Source: a bacterium
GTDB taxonomy: Bacteria > JAJVIF01
Direction of reading: 5' to 3'
Length of the DNA: 64,000 bases
Assembly (NCBI GenBank): GCA_022072165.1
Contig: JAJVIF010000002.1
Coordinates: 616,063 to 680,062 of the forward strand
The notes beneath the pieces were generated by a model. That model was given only the letters and a program-made list of their open reading frames with translations, was not told where the DNA came from and ran no database searches. Shown in pieces: positions 49,411 through 58,281 of this stretch (position 1 is its first letter; every line of letters begins with the position of its first letter). Made by a program: the position numbers and the translations under genes.

Positions 49411-52400
49411 ATGGGGTTTGAACCACGCGAGCGGATGCGGTCGTCGCAGGCCGCACTGATTTACAAAGGCATCGATGAGATGCAGGGTGGCGAAGCGACC
49501 CTCAAGATTTTCAAGGACCCCTATGGCAGCGACAAGGCGTTCGCCCATGCCATTGATCAGATTGCGACGCCCCTGAAGTACATCCATAACGAGCACATTG
49601 TCCGGGTGCTGGAGATCGGGATGAAGTCGGACCGTCTGGCGGTCGCGACCGAGATCATGCCCCTGAGTCTGGGGGATGTCCTCCATGCCAAGGAGCCGCT
49701 GGAGCTGCAGCGAGCGCTGGGGGTCATGCTGAAAGTGCTCGATGGCCTGGAGGCTGGCTATGCCGAAGGGCTGCCGCAGCATCTGGACCTGAAGCCCAAC
49801 AACATTCTGGTGGACCAGACCCTTGAGCAGGTGAAAGTCGGCGACTGGTATCTCGCATCCGGGATGGCAGCGGTGAGCGGCGATCTGAGGAAGAGCTGGG
49901 AGGATCCGCGGTATCTTGCGCCGGAGCAGATTCACGGCATCGGGGAGGTCTCGGAAGCGACCGACCTCTACCAGTGCGGCCTGTTGCTCTATCACGTCCT
50001 GACCGGTTTCCCGCTGTTCCAGCATTCTGATGAAGAACAGATTCGCTATCAGCAGGTCTACACCGACCCGCAAAAGCTGATCGACTACTACACCCAGATT
50101 CCGCAGGTCGTGCGGGAGATTCTGCTCACCGCCCTCGCGAAGGATCCCGGGAAGCGCTTTCAGTCGGTGACACAGATGCGGGAAGCACTGGCCTATGCAC
50201 TGGCGGCGTCATCGTTCAAGAAGGTCCTGCCGGCCGACTCACTGGTGGGGCAGATCATTGGAGATCGCTGGCAGCTGGTGGAAGAGCTGGGACCCGGTCC
50301 CTTCGCCCGGACCTACAAAGGCCTGGAAGTCGGTCGGGACACGCCAGTCACAGTCAAAGTCTGGGACAAGGGGATCTCGGCGGAGGAAGGCTTTGTCCGG
50401 GCGATCAACAAGGACCTCTATTCCCAGACCACCCTGCAGCATCCTCACATCCCGGGGCTCAATGGGTCGGGCTGGCATCAGAGTCAGTTTTATACGGTGA
50501 AACCATTTTTGCCCCTGAGCCTGCGCGAGGTTCTGACCCAGGAAGGACGGCTGGCACCGGAGCAGGCCCTCCGGGTGGTCCGGAAGGTCCTGGGCATCCT
50601 CGAGTACCTGGTCCGCAAGGGGGGCTTCACGGCGCATCAGCAACTCGCGCCGGAGCATATTCTGGTCCATGCCTCGGGGGATGATTTCTGGCTGACCGAC
50701 TTCCGGCTGGAAGAGACCTCCCGCTTTATCCGGGAGCGCTACGGCTTGCCACTGTCGACCTGGCGGTCGATGGCACCGGAGCTCTGGCAGGACGAAGTGT
50801 CGGCGATTGGGCCGGCGACGGACATCTATAGCCTCGGGTGTCTGCTGTTCGAACTGACGACTGGTGAGCCGCTATTCCCTGGCGAGGATGTGAAAGCGGT
50901 CGAGCAGTTGCATCTGACGGGAGATCCGCGACAGGCCATCGATGGCCATCAGGAAATCCCCCTCGTCTTCCACGACCTGCTGACCAAAATGCTGGCGCGG
51001 GACCCCCGGGAGCGCTACCAGACCTACCAGGAGTTGCTGGATCACATCGTGAGCCTGGTGGGCGAGAGCGAACGTGGCACCGGCCTGCAGCTCATCGATG
51101 CCGGCTCGACCGTCAAGGGCAAGTTCCTCCTCGAAGAGCGGCTCCCGCTCTACGATGACCCCCGGGGTGCTACGACCTATACCGGGGTCCACAATCAGAC
51201 CGAGACGCCGGTCATGCTCTGGTTTTACAAGCGCACCCGGACCACCGAACTGGAAAAGCGCTTTCAGAAGGTGATGGAAGAGGCGCAGACCTGCGACCAC
51301 CCCAGCATCCTGCGGGTGCTCGACTTCGGCCACGACAAGGGGGCGTTCTTCTATGTCTCCGAGTTGCGCGCCACGACCCTTGCCACGCATCTCGAAGCGC
51401 ACGGTCCTTTCTTCGTGGACCTCGCCTGCGAGCTCGCGAAACAGATCGCCGCGGCCTGCCAGGTCCTGGAGCAGCGCGGACGGGACTGCCACGGTTCCCT
51501 GTCGCCCCGCTTTTTGATGCTCCAGGAAAAGCCCGAGTTGCGGGTGAAGCTGGCGGGTCTCGAATGGCGGACCCTGAGCACCGGCGGGACCGACCAGAAC
51601 GAAGCCGCCTATCTCGCGCCGGAACAGATTACGGGTCTGGGGAAAATCGGCCCCGCGGTGGATCAGTACGCTCTCGGCCATCTCCTGGTGACCCTCTGCA
51701 CCGGGACGCCGCTCCTGAGTGGCGAGGCGGCGACCATTCATCAGCAACATGTGTTCGGCGATCTCGCGGGTCAACTGGCGACCCGGGAAGAGATCCCGGC
51801 GGGCCTGCGGCGCATTATCAGCAAGCTCATCGAACGTGATGCCACGGCCCGGTACTCCGACTGGCCCGAGTTCCTCGATGATCTTGATGACTTCCTCGCG
51901 GCATACACGGGCGCTGACACGCCGGCTGAAGCGCTGAACTTCCTGGTCGGATCGGAGACCTATCAGACTCTCATTGGACGGGAAGAGGACCGGGCGACCT
52001 ATGTCATGCGGATGCCCAACTCCTCCACCGGAATCCGGGGCATCTTCGCACTGGCGCAGGGAGTCGGCGATCCGGCGGATGCACTGGTGGCGCAGAACAA
52101 GGTCGTGGAAGAGCTGGAACGGACCTTCAGCCCATCGCGACTGCAGCAGCTCGACTTCATCGATAACCCCATGACCCTTATCGAGGAGGGAATCACCCGC
52201 TGCAACGGCGTGGTGAATCAGGAAGCGTTCCGGCTGAACCGCATCGGCAAGCTGGGCGCGGAACTGCTGCTGGGGATGGTGACCCGGGACCGGCTCTATC
52301 TCGGACGGGTCGGGGGGGCGTTTGCCTATGTCTTCCGGGCGCAGTCGATCCGGTCGTTCCTGCGGAAGCCTGTGGAGCAGAAAATCCTCGGACGGGAGAT

Positions 52401-53238
52401 GAGCATCAAGTTCGATTCCACCGAGCGGCACCTGCGTCCGGGCGACACCCTGGTCCTGGGGACCGGCAATCTCTCCCGGATGCTGGCGGACATCGAGATG
52501 CGGAACATCGCGGTCTCGACGGTGGATTCGCAGGAAGCGGCGGAGCGGATTGTCAGCCTCGCCTCTTCCCGGGCCAAGGGCCAGCCGCAGTATCAGGTGG
52601 GTATCGCAGTGCTGGTCGCGCAGTTCGGCGATGTCACCGCCGAGCATGTCTTCCGGGCACGACGGGGATTCCAGTCGGGTCCGGTGATTCATGTCTACAG
52701 CAACCGGGCGCAGTCGTTCCTGCAGGAAGGGAATCTGGAAGCGGCGGAGGCGGAGTTGCGGAAGGCGGCGGAAATCGCGCCGGAAAACTTCACGGTCAAC
52801 TTCAAGCTCGCCCAGATTCTGCTCCGCAAGGGGCAGGCGGATCAGGCCTGGGACTTCTGCCAGCGCGCCCTACAGCTGATGCCGAACTTCGTGGAAGGCC
52901 ACATCCTCCTGGGAGACATCCACTACTTCCGGCATCGACGTCGCGAGGCCCTGGACGAGTACATGTATGCGGTCCATCAGGGCGGGACCAATCCCCATTC
53001 CTGGATGGCGCTGGGGCGGTACTACTACCAGGAAGCGCTGTATGGCGATGCCGCCGGGGCGTTCGCCAAGGCGGTGAGCCTGGAGCCGGGCAACGACGAG
53101 GCGAAGGCGCAGCTGGACCTGGCCGAAAAGCGCAAACGGAGTCTGGGCGGGATGCTCTCAGAGCAGGGAGCGAAGACCCGACAACAGCTGTTGCAGCCGT
53201 TTAATCGTCCTGCGCCGAAGAAGAAGCCCCGACGTTAG
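49411..53238 (+). CDS. Triple kinase-like, PP2C-like and TPR multidomain protein
   Basis: A 1275-residue cytosolic protein with no membrane segment. Kinase-like domain 1 (about 9-265) keeps K32, HLDLKPNN (124-131) and APE but has DW at 145-146 instead of DFG and no Gly loop. Domain 2 (285-550) has a partial Gly loop, K316 and DFR at 430-432, but HQQL replaces HRD. Domain 3 (566-832) has HGS at 694-696, no DFG and no ATP lysine. Residues about 845-1075 follow the PP2C fold with its metal Asp positions replaced (AQGVGD, RVGGAF, GTGNLS). TPRs span about 1095-1235; the tail is Lys/Arg-rich. At most domain 1 is catalytic, so a scaffold role is likely. It overlaps the next convergent gene by 38 bp. 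Confidence 0.88.
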   Translation: MGFEPRERMRSSQAALIYKGIDEMQGGEATLKIFKDPYGSDKAFAHAIDQIATPLKYIHNEHIVRVLEIGMKSDRLAVATEIMPLSLGDVLHAKEPLELQRALGVMLKVLDGLEAGYAEGLPQHLDLKPNNILVDQTLEQVKVGDWYLASGMAAVSGDLRKSWEDPRYLAPEQIHGIGEVSEATDLYQCGLLLYHVLTGFPLFQHSDEEQIRYQQVYTDPQKLIDYYTQIPQVVREILLTALAKDPGKRFQSVTQMREALAYALAASSFKKVLPADSLVGQIIGDRWQLVEELGPGPFARTYKGLEVGRDTPVTVKVWDKGISAEEGFVRAINKDLYSQTTLQHPHIPGLNGSGWHQSQFYTVKPFLPLSLREVLTQEGRLAPEQALRVVRKVLGILEYLVRKGGFTAHQQLAPEHILVHASGDDFWLTDFRLEETSRFIRERYGLPLSTWRSMAPELWQDEVSAIGPATDIYSLGCLLFELTTGEPLFPGEDVKAVEQLHLTGDPRQAIDGHQEIPLVFHDLLTKMLARDPRERYQTYQELLDHIVSLVGESERGTGLQLIDAGSTVKGKFLLEERLPLYDDPRGATTYTGVHNQTETPVMLWFYKRTRTTELEKRFQKVMEEAQTCDHPSILRVLDFGHDKGAFFYVSELRATTLATHLEAHGPFFVDLACELAKQIAAACQVLEQRGRDCHGSLSPRFLMLQEKPELRVKLAGLEWRTLSTGGTDQNEAAYLAPEQITGLGKIGPAVDQYALGHLLVTLCTGTPLLSGEAATIHQQHVFGDLAGQLATREEIPAGLRRIISKLIERDATARYSDWPEFLDDLDDFLAAYTGADTPAEALNFLVGSETYQTLIGREEDRATYVMRMPNSSTGIRGIFALAQGVGDPADALVAQNKVVEELERTFSPSRLQQLDFIDNPMTLIEEGITRCNGVVNQEAFRLNRIGKLGAELLLGMVTRDRLYLGRVGGAFAYVFRAQSIRSFLRKPVEQKILGREMSIKFDSTERHLRPGDTLVLGTGNLSRMLADIEMRNIAVSTVDSQEAAERIVSLASSRAKGQPQYQVGIAVLVAQFGDVTAEHVFRARRGFQSGPVIHVYSNRAQSFLQEGNLEAAEAELRKAAEIAPENFTVNFKLAQILLRKGQADQAWDFCQRALQLMPNFVEGHILLGDIHYFRHRRREALDEYMYAVHQGGTNPHSWMALGRYYYQEALYGDAAGAFAKAVSLEPGNDEAKAQLDLAEKRKRSLGGMLSEQGAKTRQQLLQPFNRPAPKKKPRR

Positions 53239-53977
53239 GAATGGTCGCCGCGACAGGCTGGTGCGACCCCAGATGCGGCAGGTCATGCAGGATCCGCCCG
53301 GGATCACGCGGGGCGATGTCGAGCCCCAGCAGCCGGGCGAGGGTGGGGCGTGTCCCCTCGGTCCGGATGTAGCAACGTGCCGAGACCAGCAACAGCATCA
53401 CGAAAGCGGCGAGAGCGACCAGTCGCTCCGCGCCTGGAGTCCAGTCCGGGATCACCATCGGTCGCTGGTCCGGTGCCGCTGAGTACCCCCAGGCATCGAT
53501 GATGACCGCCACCAGCGCGCCATAGCCGAAGCGTCCGCCAGCGGTCCAGATCAGGTAGAGCCAGGGGGCGAGGGCCAGGGTCCAGCCGAGCCAGAGTTGT
53601 CCCACCGGACGTCCTGCGTCATGTTCTGCTGGTGTTGCAGCGGCGCGAGGCAGGAGGCGGTACCCGACCGCGCTGATGACCACCAGCAACACCAGAAATC
53701 GGATGACAAACTGCCGCGCCCAGGGGGAGGTCAGCAGGGATGCGTTTAGTGCTCCCCCCCCCCAGGTGGATTCCCGCAAGACCATGCTGTGCAAGCCGGG
53801 GCCGTAGGCTAAATCGAACATGCCCATGTGCTGGGATGCGAGGAAGGTCCCGTCGGAAGATGGTGGCGATCCGGCAGTGAGTTGCACCAGCGACGGGAAG
53901 CCGAACCAGAGCCCCAGGCAGACCAGCAGGACCCGCCACCAGACCAGGGTATGCACCGGGGGATCGACACGCGTCAC
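53201..53977 (-). CDS. Membrane protein, unknown, with a 10-base G tract
   Basis: A 258-residue protein with about four membrane segments (residues near 14-33, 88-105, 125-145 and 185-203: LVWWRVLLVCLGLWFGF, FVIRFLVLLVVISAVGYRLL, LWLGWTLALAPWLYLIW, LVALAAFVMLLLVSARCYI) and a soluble C-terminal tail of 55 residues. No family recognised. The start codon is GTG with TATCCT seven bases upstream, no Shine-Dalgarno: a leaderless candidate. Within the gene a run of ten identical bases (53754-53763) encodes a Gly run and could slip. Its 3' end overlaps the large kinase-like gene. Confidence 0.7.
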   Translation of the reverse strand: MTRVDPPVHTLVWWRVLLVCLGLWFGFPSLVQLTAGSPPSSDGTFLASQHMGMFDLAYGPGLHSMVLRESTWGGGALNASLLTSPWARQFVIRFLVLLVVISAVGYRLLPRAAATPAEHDAGRPVGQLWLGWTLALAPWLYLIWTAGGRFGYGALVAVIIDAWGYSAAPDQRPMVIPDWTPGAERLVALAAFVMLLLVSARCYIRTEGTRPTLARLLGLDIAPRDPGRILHDLPHLGSHQPVAATIPNVGASSSAQDD

Positions 53978-54006
53978 GCTCCACAGGATACCCGGCTTCC
54001 GTTCCC

Positions 54007-54012
54007 TATAAT
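54007..54012 (+). promoter_or_regulatory. Consensus -10 (TATAAT) of the ABC-lpxB operon
   Basis: A perfect TATAAT, 36 bases before the GTG start of the ABC ATPase gene, giving a short leader with a Shine-Dalgarno (GGGAGG). The -10 of the divergent membrane gene lies about 17 bp upstream on the other strand. Confidence 0.55.
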
Positions 54013-54048
54013 CGACAGCAGCCGGCAGCAGTCCGGCGGGAGGAACCG

Positions 54049-55002
54049 GTGCCCGGAGCTGCTCTGGTCCTGTCAGGCCTCACCAAGCGCTATGGTCCGC
54101 CGGGGTCGGTGCCCGCAGTCGCCGATCTCTCCCTCACCATCGAATCCGGTGAGATTTTTGCGTTCCTCGGACCCAACGGCGCCGGCAAGACCACCACACT
54201 CAAGATGGTACTCGGACTCATTCGTCCCACCGCCGGGAGCGCCACGCTGCTTGACGGGCGCATTACAGACCCCCGCATCCGTGGTCGCCTCGGGTACCTC
54301 CCCGAAGAGCCGGTCCTCCATACATTTCTCACGGTGTCGGATCTCCTCCGGTTCTATGCCGGACTCTTCGGCTTTAGCGGGGCTGAAGCGCAGCGACGGA
54401 TCGACCGGACGCTGGAGACAGTCGGCATGAGCGATCGGAAGACGCAGCGGCTGCAGGAGCTCTCCAAGGGGCTGCGACAGCGGGTCCTGCTGGGACAAGC
54501 GCTGATCAACGACCCCGACCTCATCCTGCTCGATGAGCCGCAGTCCGGCCTCGATCCGGTCGGGATCACCGACCTGCGTCGGTTGCTCCATGAGCTGAAG
54601 AGCGCGGGCAAAACCATCTTCCTCAACAGCCATCAGCTCACCGAGGTGGAGCAGGTGGCGGATCGCATCGGCATCATCCGCCAGGGGCACCTCATCCGGA
54701 CTGAGTCGACCAGCGCTATGTTGGGCGGCACTCAGGAATGGGTAGTGACCTTCGCCGGACTTACGCTGACCCAGGCGGATCAGGTCCTGCAGCTGGTTGC
54801 TGAGCGCACGCAGTCGCGCATTACGCTGCAGGGCGACCCCGGATCGCCCCAGCTGTTCCGCTGCCCATCGGAGGCCATCGCGCAGGAAGTCATTGCGGCG
54901 GGACAGGCAGCCGGTGGTCGCCTGACCGGCCTGCAGGAAGAACAGACCAGCCTGGAGCAGGTCTTCCTGCAGCTCATGGCGGAGGTGCCGGCCCATGGGT
55001 GA
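54049..55002 (+). CDS. ABC transporter ATP-binding protein
   Basis: A 317-residue ATPase of the CcmA/DrrA/Gld type. Walker A GPNGAGKT (about residue 42), Q-loop region, signature LSKGLRQRVLLGQAL (variant of LSGGQ), Walker B LILLDEPQSGLD and the H-loop NSHQL. The C-terminal 90 residues are the extra domain common in ABC-2 exporters. The GTG start has Shine-Dalgarno GGGAGG five bases upstream. It overlaps the permease gene by eight bases and heads an operon with lpxB, so a cell-envelope lipid or polysaccharide cargo is possible, but this is inferred only from context. Confidence 0.93.
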   Translation: MPGAALVLSGLTKRYGPPGSVPAVADLSLTIESGEIFAFLGPNGAGKTTTLKMVLGLIRPTAGSATLLDGRITDPRIRGRLGYLPEEPVLHTFLTVSDLLRFYAGLFGFSGAEAQRRIDRTLETVGMSDRKTQRLQELSKGLRQRVLLGQALINDPDLILLDEPQSGLDPVGITDLRRLLHELKSAGKTIFLNSHQLTEVEQVADRIGIIRQGHLIRTESTSAMLGGTQEWVVTFAGLTLTQADQVLQLVAERTQSRITLQGDPGSPQLFRCPSEAIAQEVIAAGQAAGGRLTGLQEEQTSLEQVFLQLMAEVPAHG

Positions 55003-55978
55003 CATGAGCCCGGAGCAGATCCTCGGTCCGTTGGGCTGGGTCGGGAGCATGGCGGCGGCCGGGACGCTGATCTGGCTCCTGCTGAATTCTCGGATTCGGG
55101 CGCTCGCCTGGCTCACGACCCTGGAGAGCATCCGGCGGATGGAGTTCCAGGCGATTCTGCTACTGGCGCTGACTCTCTTTGCGGGTATCGGCTATCTCCT
55201 CTTTGCACCAGGCATCAAGGAGTCCCCGTTGTGGGGCGTGGTCATCAGCCAGATCGGCAGCGATGGCCTGGGAGCGCCGGGGGTCAACACCGACCCGAAG
55301 CAGATTTTCTTCCTGCAGTTCGACTACTACATGCAGTCGGCGATGTCCTTCTTTGCGGAGCTCTTCGCCCTCTTCATGTTGCTGGCGCTGGGGCTCTTCC
55401 TGATCAGTAACGACATCCAGCAGGGGTTCCTGCTGACGCTCTTGCCGAAGCCACTTTCACGGGGGGAGTATCTCTGGGGACGGGGACTGGGACTCGCCAT
55501 CACCGTCGGTGCTGCCTGGATCATCATGGGCCTCCAGATCTTCCTCCTCTTTCTTATCAAGAATCCCGCCGTACTGACCCAGCCCACCGCTCCGGAGTGG
55601 AAGATCCTCTTCTGCACCGGTGTGCTGCTGATGAAGTGGGCGAGTCTGGCGGCAATCCTCTTTTTCCTGACCCTGCGGATGCCACCAGTCGCGGGGGGAC
55701 TCGTGGTGCTGCTCCTCTTTGTGGCAGGTCATATCTCGTCCAACGTTCACGACCTGGCGACCAATGTCGCACTCGACTGGCCCCTGCGTCTCCTCTTCTG
55801 GAGCGGCTATGTGGTGATGCCGCATTACGACCGCGCCTGGAGCGCCATCATCCTCGACCCCACCGCAAATCTCTTTCAGACCCATACCGATGTCGCCGGT
55901 TTTGTCGGCTGGGCCTTCACCTATGCCATGGTGATGGGCCTGGGGTCCTGGCTCTGCTTCCGGCACCGCGACCTGTGA
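54995..55978 (+). CDS. ABC-2 type permease
   Basis: A 327-residue inner-membrane protein with six or seven hydrophobic segments, starting AAAGTLIWLLLNS then FQAILLLALTLFAGIGYLLF, with the ABC-2 pattern GLFLISNDIQQGFLLTLLPKPLSRGEYLWGRGLGL, where LISND..QG...L.KPLSR.EYL.G fits the cytoplasmic coupling region. It pairs with the ATPase encoded just before it. Its last bases (GTGA) can also start the lpxB frame. The permease at the right edge of the window (62940) has the same coupling motif (LANELERRSIYTLISKPLDR), so it is a relative. Confidence 0.88.
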   Translation: MGDMSPEQILGPLGWVGSMAAAGTLIWLLLNSRIRALAWLTTLESIRRMEFQAILLLALTLFAGIGYLLFAPGIKESPLWGVVISQIGSDGLGAPGVNTDPKQIFFLQFDYYMQSAMSFFAELFALFMLLALGLFLISNDIQQGFLLTLLPKPLSRGEYLWGRGLGLAITVGAAWIIMGLQIFLLFLIKNPAVLTQPTAPEWKILFCTGVLLMKWASLAAILFFLTLRMPPVAGGLVVLLLFVAGHISSNVHDLATNVALDWPLRLLFWSGYVVMPHYDRAWSAIILDPTANLFQTHTDVAGFVGWAFTYAMVMGLGSWLCFRHRDL

Positions 55979-55998
55979 GTCCTGCACCTCCCCCTGCT

Positions 55999-57291
55999 AT
56001 GGGTCCCGTCCGTATCTTCCTCTCGACCGGCGAACTCTCCGGCGACTATCACGCCATGCACCTGGTGAAAGCTCTCCGGGCAGCCGCCGTGACGCAGGGG
56101 CTCACCCCTCAGATCGCTGCCAGCGGTTCGCATCATTTGCGGGAAGTGGTCGATGACCTCTGGGAGGAGACGGCGGACTGGGCGGGCATCGGGATCCTCG
56201 ACTCCCTGCGGGTCGGCCCGACAGTCGCGCTGGGATGCCGTCGGATCATGCAGCGGATGCAGCGCTGGCAGCCCCACCTGGTGATCGGCGTGGATTACAG
56301 GGTCGCGAATCTCCGGCTGCTGCAGGCGGCACACAAGCAGGGCGCGCGAACGGCGTATTACTTCCCACCAGTCCACTGGGGAAGCACGAGCAGCAAGGCG
56401 CGGAAAGCGCTGGTGCAGGTGTATGAAGGAAAGGGCGGGGAGCGACGCAAACCCGATCGCTTTGACCGGATCGCGGCCTGTACGGACCTGGTGCTCCTCA
56501 CCTATCCCATCAGCGAGGGGGAGTATCGCCGGGCGGGCGCGAACGTTCATTACATCGGGCATCCTCTCTGGAACGCGATCCAGTCCGAGCTGTCGATACC
56601 TGCTGATGAGGTCCGGGCCGGGTTCGGACTGCCGCCTGCCAGTGATGACCCCGCCGCGCCTTTACTCGTGGGCCTCTTTCCGGGGAGCCGTACCCAGGAA
56701 TTGCGCGACATCTGGCCGGTGATGCGGGACTGGTTGCGGCAGTACGGCCCCGACTGGCCACAGGTCACCTGGCTGGTGTCGGTGGCGCATCCCCGGTACC
56801 GGTCGCGACTGGTCGCTGACATCGACCGCTTTCCGCCAGCGCTGCGATCGCAGGTCCAGATCATTGAGGGGATGGCTCCGGATCAGCTTCGGGCGATGGA
56901 CCTGGTGCTGATGAAGTCCGGGACCGCGGCGCAGACCGCGTTGTTGCTGGGGCTGCCGATGGTGGCGTGCTATCGCATCGGGATGCCGCCGGTGCTCGGT
57001 CCATTGATTCTGGCGCTGTCGCGTCAGCTCTTTCTCAATATGCCGTACTACACGTTCCCCAATTTGCTGGCCGAACGTGCCATCGTGCCGGAACTGATTC
57101 AGGAAACCTGCACAGTCGCGGGCTTGCAGGCCGCAGTCGCGCCGCTGTTATCGGACCCCGCTGCCCGGGACGCGCAACGTGCAGCCCTGCTGGAGTTGCA
57201 TGACCGGCTGGTGCGTCCGGATGCCATCAGTCGGGCGGCGTCCATGCTGCTCGACCTGGTCGTGCCAGCTGTGGGTGGAGCCGACACATGA
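55999..57291 (+). CDS. lpxB: Lipid-A-disaccharide synthase
   Basis: A 430-residue family GT19 glycosyltransferase that joins UDP-diacylglucosamine and lipid X in lipid A synthesis, at the inner membrane. Visible blocks: N-terminal RIFLSTGELSGDYHAMHL, GSHHLRE, LFPGSRTQEL and the C-terminal MKSGTAAQTALLLGLPMVACYRIG. The middle (YYFPPVHWGSTSSKARKALVQV) diverges from the usual SPSVWAW segment and carries an insert, so substrate length preference may differ. The ATG at 55999 is used; GTG at 55975, overlapping the permease stop, is in frame and possible. It supports an LPS-bearing outer membrane. Confidence 0.9.
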   Translation: MGPVRIFLSTGELSGDYHAMHLVKALRAAAVTQGLTPQIAASGSHHLREVVDDLWEETADWAGIGILDSLRVGPTVALGCRRIMQRMQRWQPHLVIGVDYRVANLRLLQAAHKQGARTAYYFPPVHWGSTSSKARKALVQVYEGKGGERRKPDRFDRIAACTDLVLLTYPISEGEYRRAGANVHYIGHPLWNAIQSELSIPADEVRAGFGLPPASDDPAAPLLVGLFPGSRTQELRDIWPVMRDWLRQYGPDWPQVTWLVSVAHPRYRSRLVADIDRFPPALRSQVQIIEGMAPDQLRAMDLVLMKSGTAAQTALLLGLPMVACYRIGMPPVLGPLILALSRQLFLNMPYYTFPNLLAERAIVPELIQETCTVAGLQAAVAPLLSDPAARDAQRAALLELHDRLVRPDAISRAASMLLDLVVPAVGGADT

Positions 57292-58139
57292 CTGATCGGG
57301 TCCTGGAATGGTGGCCGGCTGCCCCGGCACCCGCGTTTGGTCCGGCTCCGCAGCAACGCCTCCATGTGCTGCGGAATCTGGCCGCCGATGAGGCCGCATT
57401 GTTACGGCTGGCCAGCGCCGACCGGGCGCTGTTGCGGGCGTACTGCAATCCGCCATCGGTCATCCTGGGCTTGTCGCGTCGACGGCACCAGGATGTCCAT
57501 GTTGCGGCGTGTGAGGCCCGGGGGATCCCGGTGCTGCGTCGTGCCAGCGGCGGGGGGACCGTCGTGCATGACCCGTTTGTCGTGAACTTCGCCTGGGTGC
57601 TCCCCTGGTCCTGGCTGCCGGGATGCCATCTGCGAAGTCTGGCCGACAACGCGACCGAGGAAATCCTGGCCTGTCTCATCGCGGCGCTGCGGTCGTATGG
57701 GCTGGGGGCGCAACAGACGCGCATCAGTGATGTCAGCATAGGACGTCCACCGCGTAAGGTGGCGGGGTCGGGGCAGATGCGGAAGGTCGAGGGACTGATG
57801 CACCACATCAGCCTGCTGGTCGACCTGAATCTCCCCCTGATGGAAGAAGTACTGCCGATTCCTCATGATCGTCCGGGCCTCCCGCATCGGCAGTTCGTGA
57901 CCTCGCTGAAAGCGGCAGGCGTTGGACGTCAGTACGCCTGGGGACATAATGCGAGTAACGGGTTGGGATGGGTGAAGGTGCTACTGGACCTGGAGGAGCG
58001 GGTGTTATCCGCTACCTGTCGTCAATTTGGGTCGACTTTCCGCCCGTTGAGTGCATCGGATATCGCGCTGCTGGGGGAGACCGGGGAAGCGCTGATAGCG
58101 TCTAAATATGGCGAACAGAGCTGGATCGAACGGCTGTAG
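57288..58139 (+). CDS. Lipoate/biotin-protein ligase family protein
   Basis: A 283-residue protein of the BPL/LplA/LipB fold. Core: PPSVILGLSRRRHQDVHVAACEARGIPVLRRASGGGTVVHDP, with the RRASGGG lipoate-binding loop, then a catalytic-type Lys in RKVAGSGQMRKVEGLMHHISLLVDL. It attaches or transfers lipoate or octanoate (or biotin) onto carrier domains; which one is not clear. The C-terminal accessory domain of LplA is reduced. It overlaps lpxB by ATGA, an unusual companion, so it may simply be co-transcribed. Confidence 0.87.
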   Translation: MTDRVLEWWPAAPAPAFGPAPQQRLHVLRNLAADEAALLRLASADRALLRAYCNPPSVILGLSRRRHQDVHVAACEARGIPVLRRASGGGTVVHDPFVVNFAWVLPWSWLPGCHLRSLADNATEEILACLIAALRSYGLGAQQTRISDVSIGRPPRKVAGSGQMRKVEGLMHHISLLVDLNLPLMEEVLPIPHDRPGLPHRQFVTSLKAAGVGRQYAWGHNASNGLGWVKVLLDLEERVLSATCRQFGSTFRPLSASDIALLGETGEALIASKYGEQSWIERL

Positions 58140-58232
58140 CGACCGCTAACGGGTCACCATTAAGACGTCAAAGTTGCACCGATTGGGGGAGAAGTTCTGG
58201 AGAAGGGGGGAATAGCCGGTTTACCATATTGC

Positions 58233-58262
58233 TTGACACCGCGCAGAGTGCTATTGTGTCAA
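58233..58262. promoter_or_regulatory. Inverted repeat TTGACAC-N16-GTGTCAA, probable operator/promoter
   Basis: TTGACAC at 58233-58239 and GTGTCAA at 58256-58262 are exact inverted copies with a 16-base spacer, 19 bases before the PRC-barrel gene. The left half is also a perfect -35 (TTGACA). The right half sits near where a -10 would be expected, though no good TATAAT is seen. A dimeric regulator could bind the two halves. Confidence 0.5.
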
Positions 58263-58281
58263 CCTCAAAGGAGCCCGCAGT

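Noticed and set aside
50872-52692. Open frame of 606 codons antisense to the multi-kinase gene
   Set aside because: Codon-biased mirror of the real gene; no recognisable motifs, many Arg, Pro and His.
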